Both the position numbers and the translations under genes were made by a program. From Flavobacteriales bacterium (lineage in GTDB: Bacteria; Bacteroidota; Bacteroidia; Flavobacteriales_D; Crocinitomicaceae): DNA of 42,462 nt. The stretch is taken from assembly GCA_013373595.1 (NCBI GenBank), contig JABXHO010000147.1, forward strand, positions 1-42,462, written 5' to 3'. This document shows positions 16,910 to 25,975 of this stretch, piece after piece. Position 1 is the stretch's first letter, and the number at the start of each line of letters is the position of its first letter. The notes below the pieces were generated by a model. That model saw only the letters and a list, made by a program, of their open reading frames with translations, searched no databases and was not told the DNA's origin.

Positions 16910-16915
16910 TTCATT

Positions 16916-16962
16916 AAACCACTAAATCTTTGTGTGCTTTGTGCCTTTGTGGTTTGTTTTTT
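16916..16962 (+). terminator. Terminator-like hairpin built from a CTTTGTG-repeat element
   Basis: AAACCAC (16916-16922) can pair with GTGGTTT (16949-16955), followed by GTTTTTT. The 26-base loop carries three CTTTGTG units (CTTTGTG, CTTTGTG, CTTTGTG with short spacers). It lies just after the LytTR gene, between convergent genes, and fits a transcription terminator. Confidence 0.55.
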
Positions 16963-16999
16963 CACCACATAGATACATAGGGTTGTATACTTAATTTAT

Positions 17000-19126
17000 T
17001 TATTCCACCAACTCCAAGTCGATTCTACGGCGTTTCGTCGATACTTCGTAAATACGGACGCGTACCTTATCGCCAAAGTTGAATGTTTTCTCTGTTTTGG
17101 AGCCAATAATCATGTATTGATCCGCATCGAAATAATAGCGATCACCTGGTAAATCTTGCAATGGAATCATTCCTTCACACTGATTTTCGTCCATTTTCAC
17201 AAACATTCCAAATTCAGCTACACCTGAAACAACACCATCGAACTCCTGTCCGATTTTATCCGACACAAACAACGTTTGGAAGAATTTCGTGCTTTCTCGT
17301 TCCGCTTCAACAGCTTTGCGTTCCATGCGTGAAATACGCTTACAAATATCATCCAGTTCGTTGTTGTACTGGTGCTTTTTCGATGTTAACGTTTCCTGCA
17401 GAATACGGTGTACAATCAAATCGGCGTAACGACGAATCGGAGAAGTGAAGTGCGTGTAAAAATCGAAAGCTAATCCGTAGTGACCAATGTTTTTCGTTTC
17501 ATACGACGCTTTTGCCATCGAACGAATCGCCATGGATTGAATCAATGAGTATTCATTTTTGTAACGAATATCGTTTAATAAAGCATTGATGTTTTTCGAA
17601 ATCGCATTCGGATTATCAGTATTGATTTCATATCCAAACTTGTTGATAAACATGTTGAACATCTCAATTTTGGCCGTATCTGGTTTATCGTGACATCGGT
17701 ACACAAAAGGAATTTTAGCTTCGCCTTTTCCTCGTTTTGAAATAAATGTGGCTACCGAACGATTGGCCAACAACATGAATTCCTCAATCAGCTTATTTGC
17801 GTCTTTTGAGCGTTTAATCATGATCGATTCAGGGTATCCTTCTTCATCCAAACGGAAACGAACTTCTTCCGATTCAATGTTCATGGCACCCGCTTTTAAA
17901 CGCTTTTTCCGCAAAATTTTAGCGATTTTATCTAAAAGAAGGATTTCTTCTTTCATATCGCCATCGGCACCTTCAATGATTTCTTGTGCTTCTTCGTAGG
18001 TAAATCGTCGGTCCGAATGTATTACTGTTTTACCAAACCATTGGTTGTAGACTTTTCCATTTTCGTCCATTTCAACAACCGCTGAAAAACTAAATTTATC
18101 TTCATGTGGACGAAGGGAACAGGCCAAGTTAGATAACTGTTCCGGTAACATGGGAACAACGCGATCAACTAAATAAACAGAATTCGATCGTTTCAAGGCT
18201 TCTGTATCCATGGCAGAACCAGGTCTTACGTAGTGTGAAACATCAGCAATGTGAATTCCTACCTCGATGTGTCCATTTTCCAATCGTTGAAATGACAAGG
18301 CATCATCAAAATCCTTTGCGTCTTGTGGATCGATGGTAAATGTGGTAATATCACGAAAATCGCGTCGCTTCGCGACTTCTTTTGGATCCAAATCAATGGT
18401 AACCGTTTCCGCTTCAGATAACACATCGTTTTCAAAACGAAAATCAAGTCCCTGATTCACCAAAATACTGATCATCTCATTATCATTACTCGAATTTTTA
18501 CCGAGCAATTCTATGACTTCACCGTATGGATTATCTGCTGATTTTGGCCATTTTGTGATACGAACCAATGCTTTTTCTCCATCTTTTGCTTTTTTCAGCT
18601 TCTCTTTTGGAATGAAGATATCGGTTCCAACACGCGAATTATCGGGAACTAAGAACCCATAATCTTTCGACAATTTTATTGTACCGACAAACTGCGTTCG
18701 TTCCCGTTCAATGATTTCAACAATTCGACCTTCTTTTCTCGATTTTCCGTGCTTCGTAATTTGCACTTTAACTTGATCTCCATCCAACCCTTGATTGGTT
18801 TGTGATGGAGGAATAAAAATATCCGAATCATCACCATCTACAACCACGTAACCTGCGCCACGCTGCGTCATATCTAGTGTTCCAGTAACATAATTCGTAG
18901 AACCACTCAACTTATACGTTCCATGACTCATCGATGAAATAAACTTTTCACGCTTGAGATCTTCCAGAATGGTATAGACGAGTTTACGTAGCGCTTTTTC
19001 TTTTACATCTATAAGGCTACAAACTTGTCGGTGATTTAACGTTGACTCAGGGTTTTCGGTGAAAACCTTTCGGATGATGTGAGAAAGGCTTCGACGAAGT
19101 TTCTCATTCCGCTTTTTTTTTGACAT
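17000..19126 (-). CDS. rnr: Ribonuclease R
   Basis: 708 residues from the ATG at 19126 (MSKKKRNEKL); an in-frame ATG at 19144 would add six residues. RNase R is a processive 3'-5' exoribonuclease acting on structured RNA. Domain order: basic N-terminus with a winged helix (~20-75); two cold-shock-type OB folds, the second with VGTIKLSKDYGFLVPDN; the RNB catalytic domain with TIDPQDAKDFDDA, which carries the Mg-binding aspartates; a FTSPIRRYADLIVHR segment near its end; and a C-terminal S1 domain (FDGVVSGVAEFGMFVKM). Short basic ends suit RNA binding. It is divergent from the ferritin gene, 95 bases apart. Confidence 0.95.
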   Translation of the reverse strand: MSKKKRNEKLRRSLSHIIRKVFTENPESTLNHRQVCSLIDVKEKALRKLVYTILEDLKREKFISSMSHGTYKLSGSTNYVTGTLDMTQRGAGYVVVDGDDSDIFIPPSQTNQGLDGDQVKVQITKHGKSRKEGRIVEIIERERTQFVGTIKLSKDYGFLVPDNSRVGTDIFIPKEKLKKAKDGEKALVRITKWPKSADNPYGEVIELLGKNSSNDNEMISILVNQGLDFRFENDVLSEAETVTIDLDPKEVAKRRDFRDITTFTIDPQDAKDFDDALSFQRLENGHIEVGIHIADVSHYVRPGSAMDTEALKRSNSVYLVDRVVPMLPEQLSNLACSLRPHEDKFSFSAVVEMDENGKVYNQWFGKTVIHSDRRFTYEEAQEIIEGADGDMKEEILLLDKIAKILRKKRLKAGAMNIESEEVRFRLDEEGYPESIMIKRSKDANKLIEEFMLLANRSVATFISKRGKGEAKIPFVYRCHDKPDTAKIEMFNMFINKFGYEINTDNPNAISKNINALLNDIRYKNEYSLIQSMAIRSMAKASYETKNIGHYGLAFDFYTHFTSPIRRYADLIVHRILQETLTSKKHQYNNELDDICKRISRMERKAVEAERESTKFFQTLFVSDKIGQEFDGVVSGVAEFGMFVKMDENQCEGMIPLQDLPGDRYYFDADQYMIIGSKTEKTFNFGDKVRVRIYEVSTKRRRIDLELVE

Positions 19127-19198
19127 ATTACTACGAAGGTACATTTAATTTAGAATAAATATAAAGCAGAGTTGAAAACAATTGATATTGTTTATTGA

Positions 19199-19206
19199 TA
19201 ACTTTG
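19199..19206 (+). promoter_or_regulatory. Bacteroidota -7 element of the ferritin gene
   Basis: TAACTTTG matches TAnnTTTG and ends 15 bases before the ATG at 19222. An alternative in-frame TTG at 19195 would start upstream of this element, so the element helps decide the start. A possible -33 TTG lies at 19172-19174, 24 bases upstream of it, a little far. Confidence 0.55.
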
Positions 19207-19221
19207 TTTAAAACCATAAAC

Positions 19222-19746
19222 ATGAAAGCAAGAGTAGAAAAAGCGCTCAATGAGCAAATAGAGAAAGAAGGACAATCGTCACAATTTTATTTAGCGATGG
19301 CTTCTTGGGCTGAGGTAGAAGGATTGAATGGAATTTCTCAGTTCATGTACAAGCAATCAGATGAAGAACGGTTTCACATGTTGAAATTGGTAAAGTTTGT
19401 GAATGAACGTGGAGGAAAAGCAATTATTCCTGGTTTCGAGACACCACCAGCGGAATTTGAATCGGTACTCAACGTATTTGAATTGTTGTTGAGCCATGAA
19501 ATAAAAATTACAGAAAGCATCAACGAATTGGTAGAAGTTTGTTTGGAAGAGAAAGATTATCCAACGCACAACTTCATCCAATGGTACTTGTCGGAACAAC
19601 TCGAAGAAGAAGCTTCTGCACGCACTATTTTAGATAAAGTAAAGCTGATTGGTGAAGACAAAGCAGGACTTTATTTATTCGATAGAGATTTAGAAAACGC
19701 AACAATTCAAGTTACTCCCGCAAATACAGTAGCTCCGGGAGCCTAA
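19222..19746 (+). CDS. Ferritin (bacterial non-haem)
   Basis: 174 residues. Ferritins oxidise Fe(II) and store it as a mineral inside a 24-subunit shell. Aligned by eye with E. coli FtnA, the ferroxidase ligands are present: Glu16, Glu49 and His52 (DEERFHM), Glu93 (SHEIKI), Gln126 and Glu129 (SEQLEEE). The DYPTHNFIQWY helix start is also typical. The start at 19222 gives MKARVEKALNEQ and follows a promoter element. The C-terminal ~15 residues (QVTPANTVAPGA) form a short unstructured tail. The large cyclase gene follows 41 bases later on the same strand and could be partly co-transcribed. Confidence 0.94.
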   Translation: MKARVEKALNEQIEKEGQSSQFYLAMASWAEVEGLNGISQFMYKQSDEERFHMLKLVKFVNERGGKAIIPGFETPPAEFESVLNVFELLLSHEIKITESINELVEVCLEEKDYPTHNFIQWYLSEQLEEEASARTILDKVKLIGEDKAGLYLFDRDLENATIQVTPANTVAPGA

Positions 19747-19787
19747 GAAGTCTTTGGTTTTTGGTATTTTAAACGTTCGATAACGAA

Positions 19788-22700
19788 ATGAAAAAATACC
19801 TTATTTATATTGTCTGTGCGCTTGCCTCATATACGAGTGTAGCGCAAAAGGAGTTTCGTTTCCGAAATTTCAGCATCAATGATGGACTTTCTCAGAGTTC
19901 TGTAACTGCTATTGTTCAAGACGAAAGCAATACCCTGTGGGTGGGAACACAAGATGGACTCAACCGTTTTGATGGTAGAACTTTCGAGGTGATTTCGGCA
20001 GATGGAACGGATGGACTTGAAAGTTCTTACATCAAGTGTGCGCTTGTTGATCAGAAAGGAAACTTGTGGTTTGGAACAAATAACGGTCTTACGTACTACG
20101 ATCGACAAACCGAACAATTTCAAACCTTCTTTGTAAAGAAAGGAGAAGTCATTCAAATTGAAGACTTAGCGCTTTGCATGGACGGAAATTTATGGGTGGC
20201 ATCAAGTGAAAATGGTCTTTACCGTTTTAATACGCGTTCGTTTCAGTTTACAAGCTTTCGTTCGCAAATACCGTCGAGAAAAACAACGCACGTAAAAGTT
20301 ACCGATAAAGGAATTGTTATCGTAGCGATGGCAGGCGGAGGTTTGTACTTTTACAATTCCGAAAAAGATACAGGCGTTGAAATTAGCGCTTATCAAACGC
20401 CATTTTCTTCGGTAAATCGGCTCATTTTACGAGGTGATAACGAACTACTTGTTGCTACAAACAGTGGTGTTTTTCGAGTTGACATTCAAAAAAAGTCCAT
20501 TCACGATCAATTTCCGAATCTTTTCAAGGAAATAGGAAAAATGGCGATCGCTGATGTGTACAAATATCCCGATCTCGGTTGGGTAATTGCCACAAAAAAT
20601 CAGGGAATGTACCTTCTGAATAAAGATGGAAATATTCATCACAGTACGGAAGACATCTTTCAAAAAACATCCATTCTAACCAACGCGATTAACTTCATTT
20701 ATCGTGATAATTCCGGTTACGTTTGGCTTGCCTCGCAAAGAGGATTGTCCGTGTTTGATCCGAATAAAGAGGAGTTCATGGGCGTAGGACCAAGCGGAAA
20801 TGAGGAAACAGGAATTCCCGCGCCAAGTGTGTGGAGTTTTGCTGAAAGTCCTTCTGCTCGTTACATGTACATCGGAACAGATGAGGGAATTTCTCGCTAT
20901 GATTCAAAAACACGAAAATTCCATCAGTTTTATCGAACTGAAAGAGCGGCTACCAACAATAATGAGATTTCTGTACTCGGTATTTTGCCAGTGAGCGATC
21001 GCAAAATTTTGGTAGCATGTACAGATGGTGCCTTTGAGTTGAATATATCAACGGAGGGATATGCCTACCAAAAGATCAAATATCCGTCAAAAGAGGTGGA
21101 GCAAATGCACCAGCGGTCGTATTCGCTGCTTCATTTGGAGGGGACATCATACCTGATCACCACCAAAGAGGGTGCACTTGTGTATGACATTGAGTCGAAA
21201 AAAATGGAGGTGTTTACGCACAACTCGCGCAAACCAAAAACAACGATTTCTGCAGGAATTTGTCGTTTGGCATTTAAAGATAACAAGGGAAAAATTTGGC
21301 TCACCACCAGTACAGGTGGATTGAATGTGATGGAAAAGAAGGCGGAAAGCTGGGTCATTCATCCGTATGCGTACAACAAACAAATAAAGGCGGCTTCAAG
21401 AGATTACGTTACGTGTATGTATCATACAAACGACGGACATTATTGGTTAGGAACCTTTGGATCTGGTTTACTTCATTGGAATGAGAAAACAAAGAAAGTA
21501 GTTGTCTACAACCAAAAAGACGGCTTACCCAATGATGTTATTTATGGTTTGCTTGCCGATAAAAAAGGAAATTTTTGGTTGAGTACGAACAAAGGATTGT
21601 GTCAATTCAATGCAAAAACAAAGAGGGTCCGAAATTATACGGAAACGCATGGTTTATTAAGCAATGAATTCAATAGTGGTGCGTATTTGTTGTCGTCAAC
21701 GGGAAAAATGTATTTCGGTGGAATCTTTGGGTATACGTATTTCCATCCAGATGAAATTTCTAAGCCGAAACAGGCAATTAGCGTAACGTTCACGAAATTT
21801 AAATTGGAAAATGACTGGCTCAAACCGAAAGCAAACAGTATCCTTACACAACCCATTTCGGAAACATCAGAAATAGAATTATCGTACGAAAAAAGAAGTT
21901 TTACCCTTCGTTTTCAGCCTTCAGATTTAGCTCATCCAGAATTGGTGAATTACAAATATGAACTGGAAGGATCGGATGAAGGTGAAATTTTGTTGGGAGC
22001 AGATAATGAAATTCATTTTAATGCCTTGGCACCAGGAAAATATGTGCTCAAAGTATATGCGCGATTGAATGACGGTCCGTGGAGCATTTATCCCGCGACG
22101 CTTACCATTCACGTTGGTGCCCCATTTTGGCAAACCTTGTGGTTTTGGTTGATTGTGGCTGTTATTGCATTAATCATTATTCGTTGGTTTGTGCGCAGAA
22201 GAATTGATTCAGCGCGACGTGAACAAGTTCGCTTGGAAATGAAAATTCACGATCGAACACGCGAAATTCAAGAACAAAACATCAAAATTGACGAGCAGAG
22301 AAAGAAAATCGAAGAAGAGAAAAACAAGGTTGTTCGTCAGCAAAAATTGCTACAGATCGAGAAAGATAAAACAGAAAAGCTCCTCCAAAATGTGATTCCT
22401 GCCTCTACGGCGGAAGAGTTGAAAAAACGTGGAAAAGCGAGGGCCCGTGCCTACACGAAAGTATCGGTATTGTTCACAGACTTTGTTGGGTTTACCAAGA
22501 TTTCGGACCGAATGAAACCAACGGAACTCGTTAAGAAGTTGGACGTTTACTTTACCAAGTTTGATGAAATCATCGTAAATAACAACCTCGAGAAAATCAA
22601 AACGATTGGTGATGCGTACATGTGTGCCGGAGGTGTTCCTGTGCGTAACAATACCAACCCAATTGATACGTGTTTGGCGGCACTTGAAATTCAAGCCTAC

Positions 22701-23678
22701 ATGGAAAAACGCAAAAATGATGCGATTGCCAACGGTAGAGAATATTGGGAGTTGCGTTTGGGCATCAATACAGGAGAAGTAACGGCAGGAGTGATCGGTA
22801 GTGAGCGTTTGGCGTACGATATCTGGGGAGCAACGGTTAATCAAGCACAGCGAATGGAAATGCTGGGTGAGCCCGGAAAAATTACCATTTCAGGATCTAC
22901 CTTCCAATTGATTGAACCGTATTTTGAATGTACATTCAAGGGAAAAGCACAGTCGAAAAGCCGTGGGTTGATCGATATGTATACCGTCGATCGTATTAAA
23001 CCTGAACTTTCGATTGGAGGAGAAGGAATTCGTCCCAACGAGCGCTTCAACCAGATTGTGAACCTGCACTTGTACAGTTCGATCAATTACTACAAAGCAG
23101 AGAGACACATTATTCAGTTGCTCGAAAAACGCTTATCGAAGAACTTGCATTATCACAGTATCGCACACACGAAAGATGTTGTTTCAGCTGTTGAACGTAT
23201 CGCCTTATTAGAAGGAGTAACCGATGAGGGATTGTTTTTATTGAAATCGGCAGCAACGTATCACGATGCAGGGTTTATCGAACAGTATGATAAAAACGAG
23301 CCCATTGGTGTGCGCTTAGCAGGTGAAATTCTACCGAAATACGGTTATACAGATGTTCATATCGACCGAATCAAAGAGTTGATCTATGTGACGGAGATTC
23401 CCCATAAGCCGAAAAACCTTCTCGAAGAAATCATTTGTGATGCCGATTTGGATTATCTCGGGCGCGATGACTTCCATGAAATTGCAGACAAGCTCCGACG
23501 TGAGCTCAAAGAGCATGGAAAGATTGAAAGCGATCGCCAATGGGACGAGATTCAAGTGGTGTTCCTCAAAAAGCATAAATACTTCACCAAAACGGCCATT
23601 AAAACGCGTAAGAAGAAGAAAAAACAAAACTTGAAGGAAGTACAAGAGCGTTTGGCAAAGAATGAATACAATGATTAA
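19788..23678 (+). CDS. Fusion sensor: periplasmic propeller - Y_Y_Y - TM - class III adenylyl cyclase - HD phosphohydrolase
   Basis: 1296 residues. Signal peptide 1-19; a two-component-regulator-type beta-propeller (~25-640) with repeated units such as SNTLWVGTQDGLNRFDG; a Y_Y_Y domain (~690-775); one membrane helix (~783-803, LWFWLIVAVIALIII); a signalling coiled coil (~805-875); a cyclase domain (~885-1075); and an HD domain (~1115-1260). Cyclase catalytic residues are complete: metal Asp898 (LFTDFVGFT) and Asp942 (IGDAYM), adenine-specifying Lys938 and Asp1011 (YDIWG), Asn1018 and Arg1022. HD residues are His1121/1123/1127, His1159-Asp1160 (YHDAG) and Asp1218 (CDAD). In this propeller family the output is usually a histidine kinase; here it is a cyclase plus a possible phosphodiesterase. 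The ligand is unknown. Confidence 0.92.
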   Translation: MKKYLIYIVCALASYTSVAQKEFRFRNFSINDGLSQSSVTAIVQDESNTLWVGTQDGLNRFDGRTFEVISADGTDGLESSYIKCALVDQKGNLWFGTNNGLTYYDRQTEQFQTFFVKKGEVIQIEDLALCMDGNLWVASSENGLYRFNTRSFQFTSFRSQIPSRKTTHVKVTDKGIVIVAMAGGGLYFYNSEKDTGVEISAYQTPFSSVNRLILRGDNELLVATNSGVFRVDIQKKSIHDQFPNLFKEIGKMAIADVYKYPDLGWVIATKNQGMYLLNKDGNIHHSTEDIFQKTSILTNAINFIYRDNSGYVWLASQRGLSVFDPNKEEFMGVGPSGNEETGIPAPSVWSFAESPSARYMYIGTDEGISRYDSKTRKFHQFYRTERAATNNNEISVLGILPVSDRKILVACTDGAFELNISTEGYAYQKIKYPSKEVEQMHQRSYSLLHLEGTSYLITTKEGALVYDIESKKMEVFTHNSRKPKTTISAGICRLAFKDNKGKIWLTTSTGGLNVMEKKAESWVIHPYAYNKQIKAASRDYVTCMYHTNDGHYWLGTFGSGLLHWNEKTKKVVVYNQKDGLPNDVIYGLLADKKGNFWLSTNKGLCQFNAKTKRVRNYTETHGLLSNEFNSGAYLLSSTGKMYFGGIFGYTYFHPDEISKPKQAISVTFTKFKLENDWLKPKANSILTQPISETSEIELSYEKRSFTLRFQPSDLAHPELVNYKYELEGSDEGEILLGADNEIHFNALAPGKYVLKVYARLNDGPWSIYPATLTIHVGAPFWQTLWFWLIVAVIALIIIRWFVRRRIDSARREQVRLEMKIHDRTREIQEQNIKIDEQRKKIEEEKNKVVRQQKLLQIEKDKTEKLLQNVIPASTAEELKKRGKARARAYTKVSVLFTDFVGFTKISDRMKPTELVKKLDVYFTKFDEIIVNNNLEKIKTIGDAYMCAGGVPVRNNTNPIDTCLAALEIQAYMEKRKNDAIANGREYWELRLGINTGEVTAGVIGSERLAYDIWGATVNQAQRMEMLGEPGKITISGSTFQLIEPYFECTFKGKAQSKSRGLIDMYTVDRIKPELSIGGEGIRPNERFNQIVNLHLYSSINYYKAERHIIQLLEKRLSKNLHYHSIAHTKDVVSAVERIALLEGVTDEGLFLLKSAATYHDAGFIEQYDKNEPIGVRLAGEILPKYGYTDVHIDRIKELIYVTEIPHKPKNLLEEIICDADLDYLGRDDFHEIADKLRRELKEHGKIESDRQWDEIQVVFLKKHKYFTKTAIKTRKKKKKQNLKEVQERLAKNEYND

Positions 23679-23891
23679 AATCATCGTCTAATTTGAGAGG
23701 CTGTTTTCTTTTTTCAATGGGTATGATGGCAGTAGCTACAGGATGTAATTAAACATCAGATGTCATAACAGGTAAGGGTGAATTTTGATCATCAAGAACG
23801 GTTCCAACCGAAGAAGATGGAAGGTGTTGTCCAACGATTCCTGTCGTAATAGAAATGAAAATTTTAGCGGGCAAAATTCAAGCAAAAAAGA

Positions 23892-23926
23892 AACCCTATC
23901 AATCCAAAGACTGACAGGGTTTTTAG
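23892..23926. terminator. Bidirectional terminator between the cyclase-HD gene and the stress-protein gene
   Basis: AAACCCT (23892-23898) pairs with AGGGTTT (23917-23923) and is followed by T residues on the plus strand and by a run of A on the left (T on the minus strand). It lies between two convergent genes and can serve both. Confidence 0.7.
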
Positions 23927-23945
23927 TATTCTTAAAGTAATACGC

Positions 23946-24767
23946 TTATCCGTTGAAATCAACAGCTAATGTATTCAATCCTTCAATTGGGTTCACAATC
24001 AATGCAGGAATTTGAGCATCGTTTGTAATGATGTATTCTTCATGACTTGCTGTCAAAACACCCAAAACGTTGTTTTTATTTAAGTTCATGATAGCGATCA
24101 AATCAGCGTCGATGCTTACAGCGTGCTTCACAACAGCTTTATCGAAGCCTCCACTTGAAACAATTGTTGCAGTTACTTCAATATCGCGCTCAGAGAAATA
24201 TTTCTTCGCAAATTGAATGTTTGCTTTCACTTGATGATTCAAGAACTCGTCACTTTCCTCAGGAGTAATTACGTGTACTTTCGACTTGAAGTACGTTGCG
24301 ATATTGGCAACAATCGCCAATTTTTGCTTTGTTTCTTTGTTTAAATCCAATGGAACTACGATATCATCGTAACCAGTTTCCTTTGGTGTTTTTTCTTGTA
24401 CCACAACAAAGGGAGTAGTAGAGTGTGTGATCACTTTTAAGGCATTCATTCCTGTTAAGTGCTGCCATCCATGTGTTCCATGTGTTCCCATGAAAATCAA
24501 TTCAGCATGGTGCTCAGCAGCGAAATCACCGATATCTTCAAAAATATTTCCTACACGAACAGATGCAACTAATCGCACATCATCAGATCGTTTAGCAATA
24601 AGTTCCTTCAACTTTGTTTCAGCAGAACTGATATCCTTATTCTTACTTACAACGTGGAGTAAGTAAATGTCTGCTCCAAGGGGTTTAGCCGTAGCTATTG
24701 CATGTTCCAAAGCGACATTAGCAACTTCGGTAAAATCGTGAGGAACAATAAAATTTTTAGGTTTCAT
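23946..24767 (-). CDS. Tandem universal stress protein (UspA family)
   Basis: 273 residues from the ATG at 24767 (MKPKNFIVPHDFTEVANVAL); the frame extends to a TTG at 24809, but the ATG gives the canonical Usp start. Two Usp folds are joined in tandem: residues ~1-145 with IFMGTHGTHGWQHLTGMNALKVI, and ~150-273 with DIVVPLDLNKETKQKL. The nucleotide-binding loop of the first domain is close to GxxGx9G but has Met where Ser/Thr is usual, so ATP binding is uncertain. Such proteins support survival under stress by unclear means. It stands alone; a -7 promoter-like element lies 40 bases upstream. Confidence 0.88.
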   Translation of the reverse strand: MKPKNFIVPHDFTEVANVALEHAIATAKPLGADIYLLHVVSKNKDISSAETKLKELIAKRSDDVRLVASVRVGNIFEDIGDFAAEHHAELIFMGTHGTHGWQHLTGMNALKVITHSTTPFVVVQEKTPKETGYDDIVVPLDLNKETKQKLAIVANIATYFKSKVHVITPEESDEFLNHQVKANIQFAKKYFSERDIEVTATIVSSGGFDKAVVKHAVSIDADLIAIMNLNKNNVLGVLTASHEEYIITNDAQIPALIVNPIEGLNTLAVDFNG

Positions 24768-24806
24768 AAAATCGGGTTCTAATTTTCGGTTTTGCAGTCT
24801 AAGTAG

Positions 24807-24814
24807 CAAATATA
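24807..24814 (-). promoter_or_regulatory. Bacteroidota -7 element of the universal stress protein gene
   Basis: On the minus strand TATATTTG matches TAnnTTTG, 39 bases before the ATG at 24767. It overlaps the alternative TTG start at 24809, which argues against that start. Confidence 0.55.
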
Positions 24815-24954
24815 ATAATAAGCAAAATTAACGAACTTAAAAACCTGAAATATCGAGAGATTTAAACAATAAAAAGAGTAAAAACCTCAGATTATAGGTA
24901 AAAGGCTGACTTTCTTAACAGTTTTATTATCACTATGAAAGGGAAGAAATTACC

Positions 24955-25869
24955 TTATTCAGCATTCAAGTGCGTATTCTTTAGGAGTTTTCTGCGCATA
25001 TAACGCTTAATAATGGCATTGGCTAAAACAACAGCTACAATAATGAAAGAACCAATATAGAACTGCGTTCCCATAATTTTGTTTTCATTCAAGATGACAA
25101 TCGCGAGCAGAATTGTGTAAACGGGTTCCATGTTGATGCTCAAGGAAACAGTAAATGCACCGAGTCGCTTTGTGAGTTCAACCGTTACCAAAAAGGCAAA
25201 AGAGGTACACAGTAACCCTAAAAAGAGTAGCCAAAGAATATCTTCTGTTGAGAGTTGAAATAATTCTGGATTCAATTCTCCTCGAAATAAGAGAATGATC
25301 GTTAGAAAGACTCCACCGATCACCATTTCATAGAAGGTAATTTTTGAAGGAGCCATTGTTTGTGCCATCTTTCCATTCATTACGGAAAAAATGGCTGCCA
25401 TTAGCGCAGAAACCAAGCCATACGCTAATGCGATATAGTCTTGAGCGCTAAAATCTTCTGAAACGAAATAGATTCCGTAAATAACAACAAGTCCCATCAC
25501 GACTTCCGTCCACGAAAGGCGGCGTTTCATTACTAAGGGTTCCAGCCAAGAAACGTGAATGGTGGTGGTAGATAAACAGAGAATGCCGAGCGAAGCAGTG
25601 GAGAGGTCAATGGCCATGTAAAAGGTGACCCAGTGCAGCATAACCACAATTCCAACTAACGCAAGCATAAAAAACTCTCGTGGAGATTTGAGCTTCAATG
25701 AGCGTTCCATTAACGGCAAAACAATGCCCAAAGATGCCGCGGCAATTAGCACGCGATACCATACAATGGGAAGCGGGGGAAGGTTAATGAGTTTACCCAA
25801 AATGCCGGTGAATCCCCACATAAGAATGATGAGGTGGAGCAAAATATGGTATTTAAACTTCCTAAACAT
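24955..25869 (-). CDS. EamA-family (drug/metabolite superfamily) transporter
   Basis: 304 residues with about ten membrane helices arranged as two five-helix EamA repeats (first ~8-140, second ~150-290). The first begins with HILLHLIILMWGFTGILGKL, and the second-half end motif SLSINMEPVYTILLAI (NxEPV) is typical of EamA. These are inner-membrane exporters or permeases of amino acids, nucleobases or other metabolites; the substrate cannot be assigned. The C-terminus is short and basic (RRKLLKNTHLNAE). The gene lies between the stress-protein gene and the coiled-coil protein gene, all on the minus strand but separated by 187 and 106 bases, so an operon is not obvious. Confidence 0.9.
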   Translation of the reverse strand: MFRKFKYHILLHLIILMWGFTGILGKLINLPPLPIVWYRVLIAAASLGIVLPLMERSLKLKSPREFFMLALVGIVVMLHWVTFYMAIDLSTASLGILCLSTTTIHVSWLEPLVMKRRLSWTEVVMGLVVIYGIYFVSEDFSAQDYIALAYGLVSALMAAIFSVMNGKMAQTMAPSKITFYEMVIGGVFLTIILLFRGELNPELFQLSTEDILWLLFLGLLCTSFAFLVTVELTKRLGAFTVSLSINMEPVYTILLAIVILNENKIMGTQFYIGSFIIVAVVLANAIIKRYMRRKLLKNTHLNAE

Positions 25870-25911
25870 TGCGCGAATTTACGAAAAAGGGTATTCCAAG
25901 GTTTCCAAAAA

Positions 25912-25952
25912 AAGAAACAAAAAAACGCCCTCAAACAATCGTTCGAGGGCGC
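25912..25952 (-). terminator. Terminator downstream of the coiled-coil protein gene
   Basis: CGCCCTC (25925-25931) and GAGGGCG (25944-25950) form a GC-rich 7-bp stem with a 12-base loop. On the minus strand it is followed by a run of T (the A tract 25917-25924 on the plus strand), placed 25 bases after the stop of the gene at 25976. Confidence 0.8.
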
Positions 25953-25975
25953 TTCAATCAAGTACGGTGAAGGTC

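Noticed and set aside
23700-23890. Short coding-like stretches on both strands (plus MGMMAVATGCN then stop; minus a piece like GTVLDDQNSPLP) that might be remnants of a lipoprotein or receptor gene.
   Set aside because: Each is interrupted within ~40 codons and no family could be named; a search against protein databases would be needed. It is treated as intergenic.
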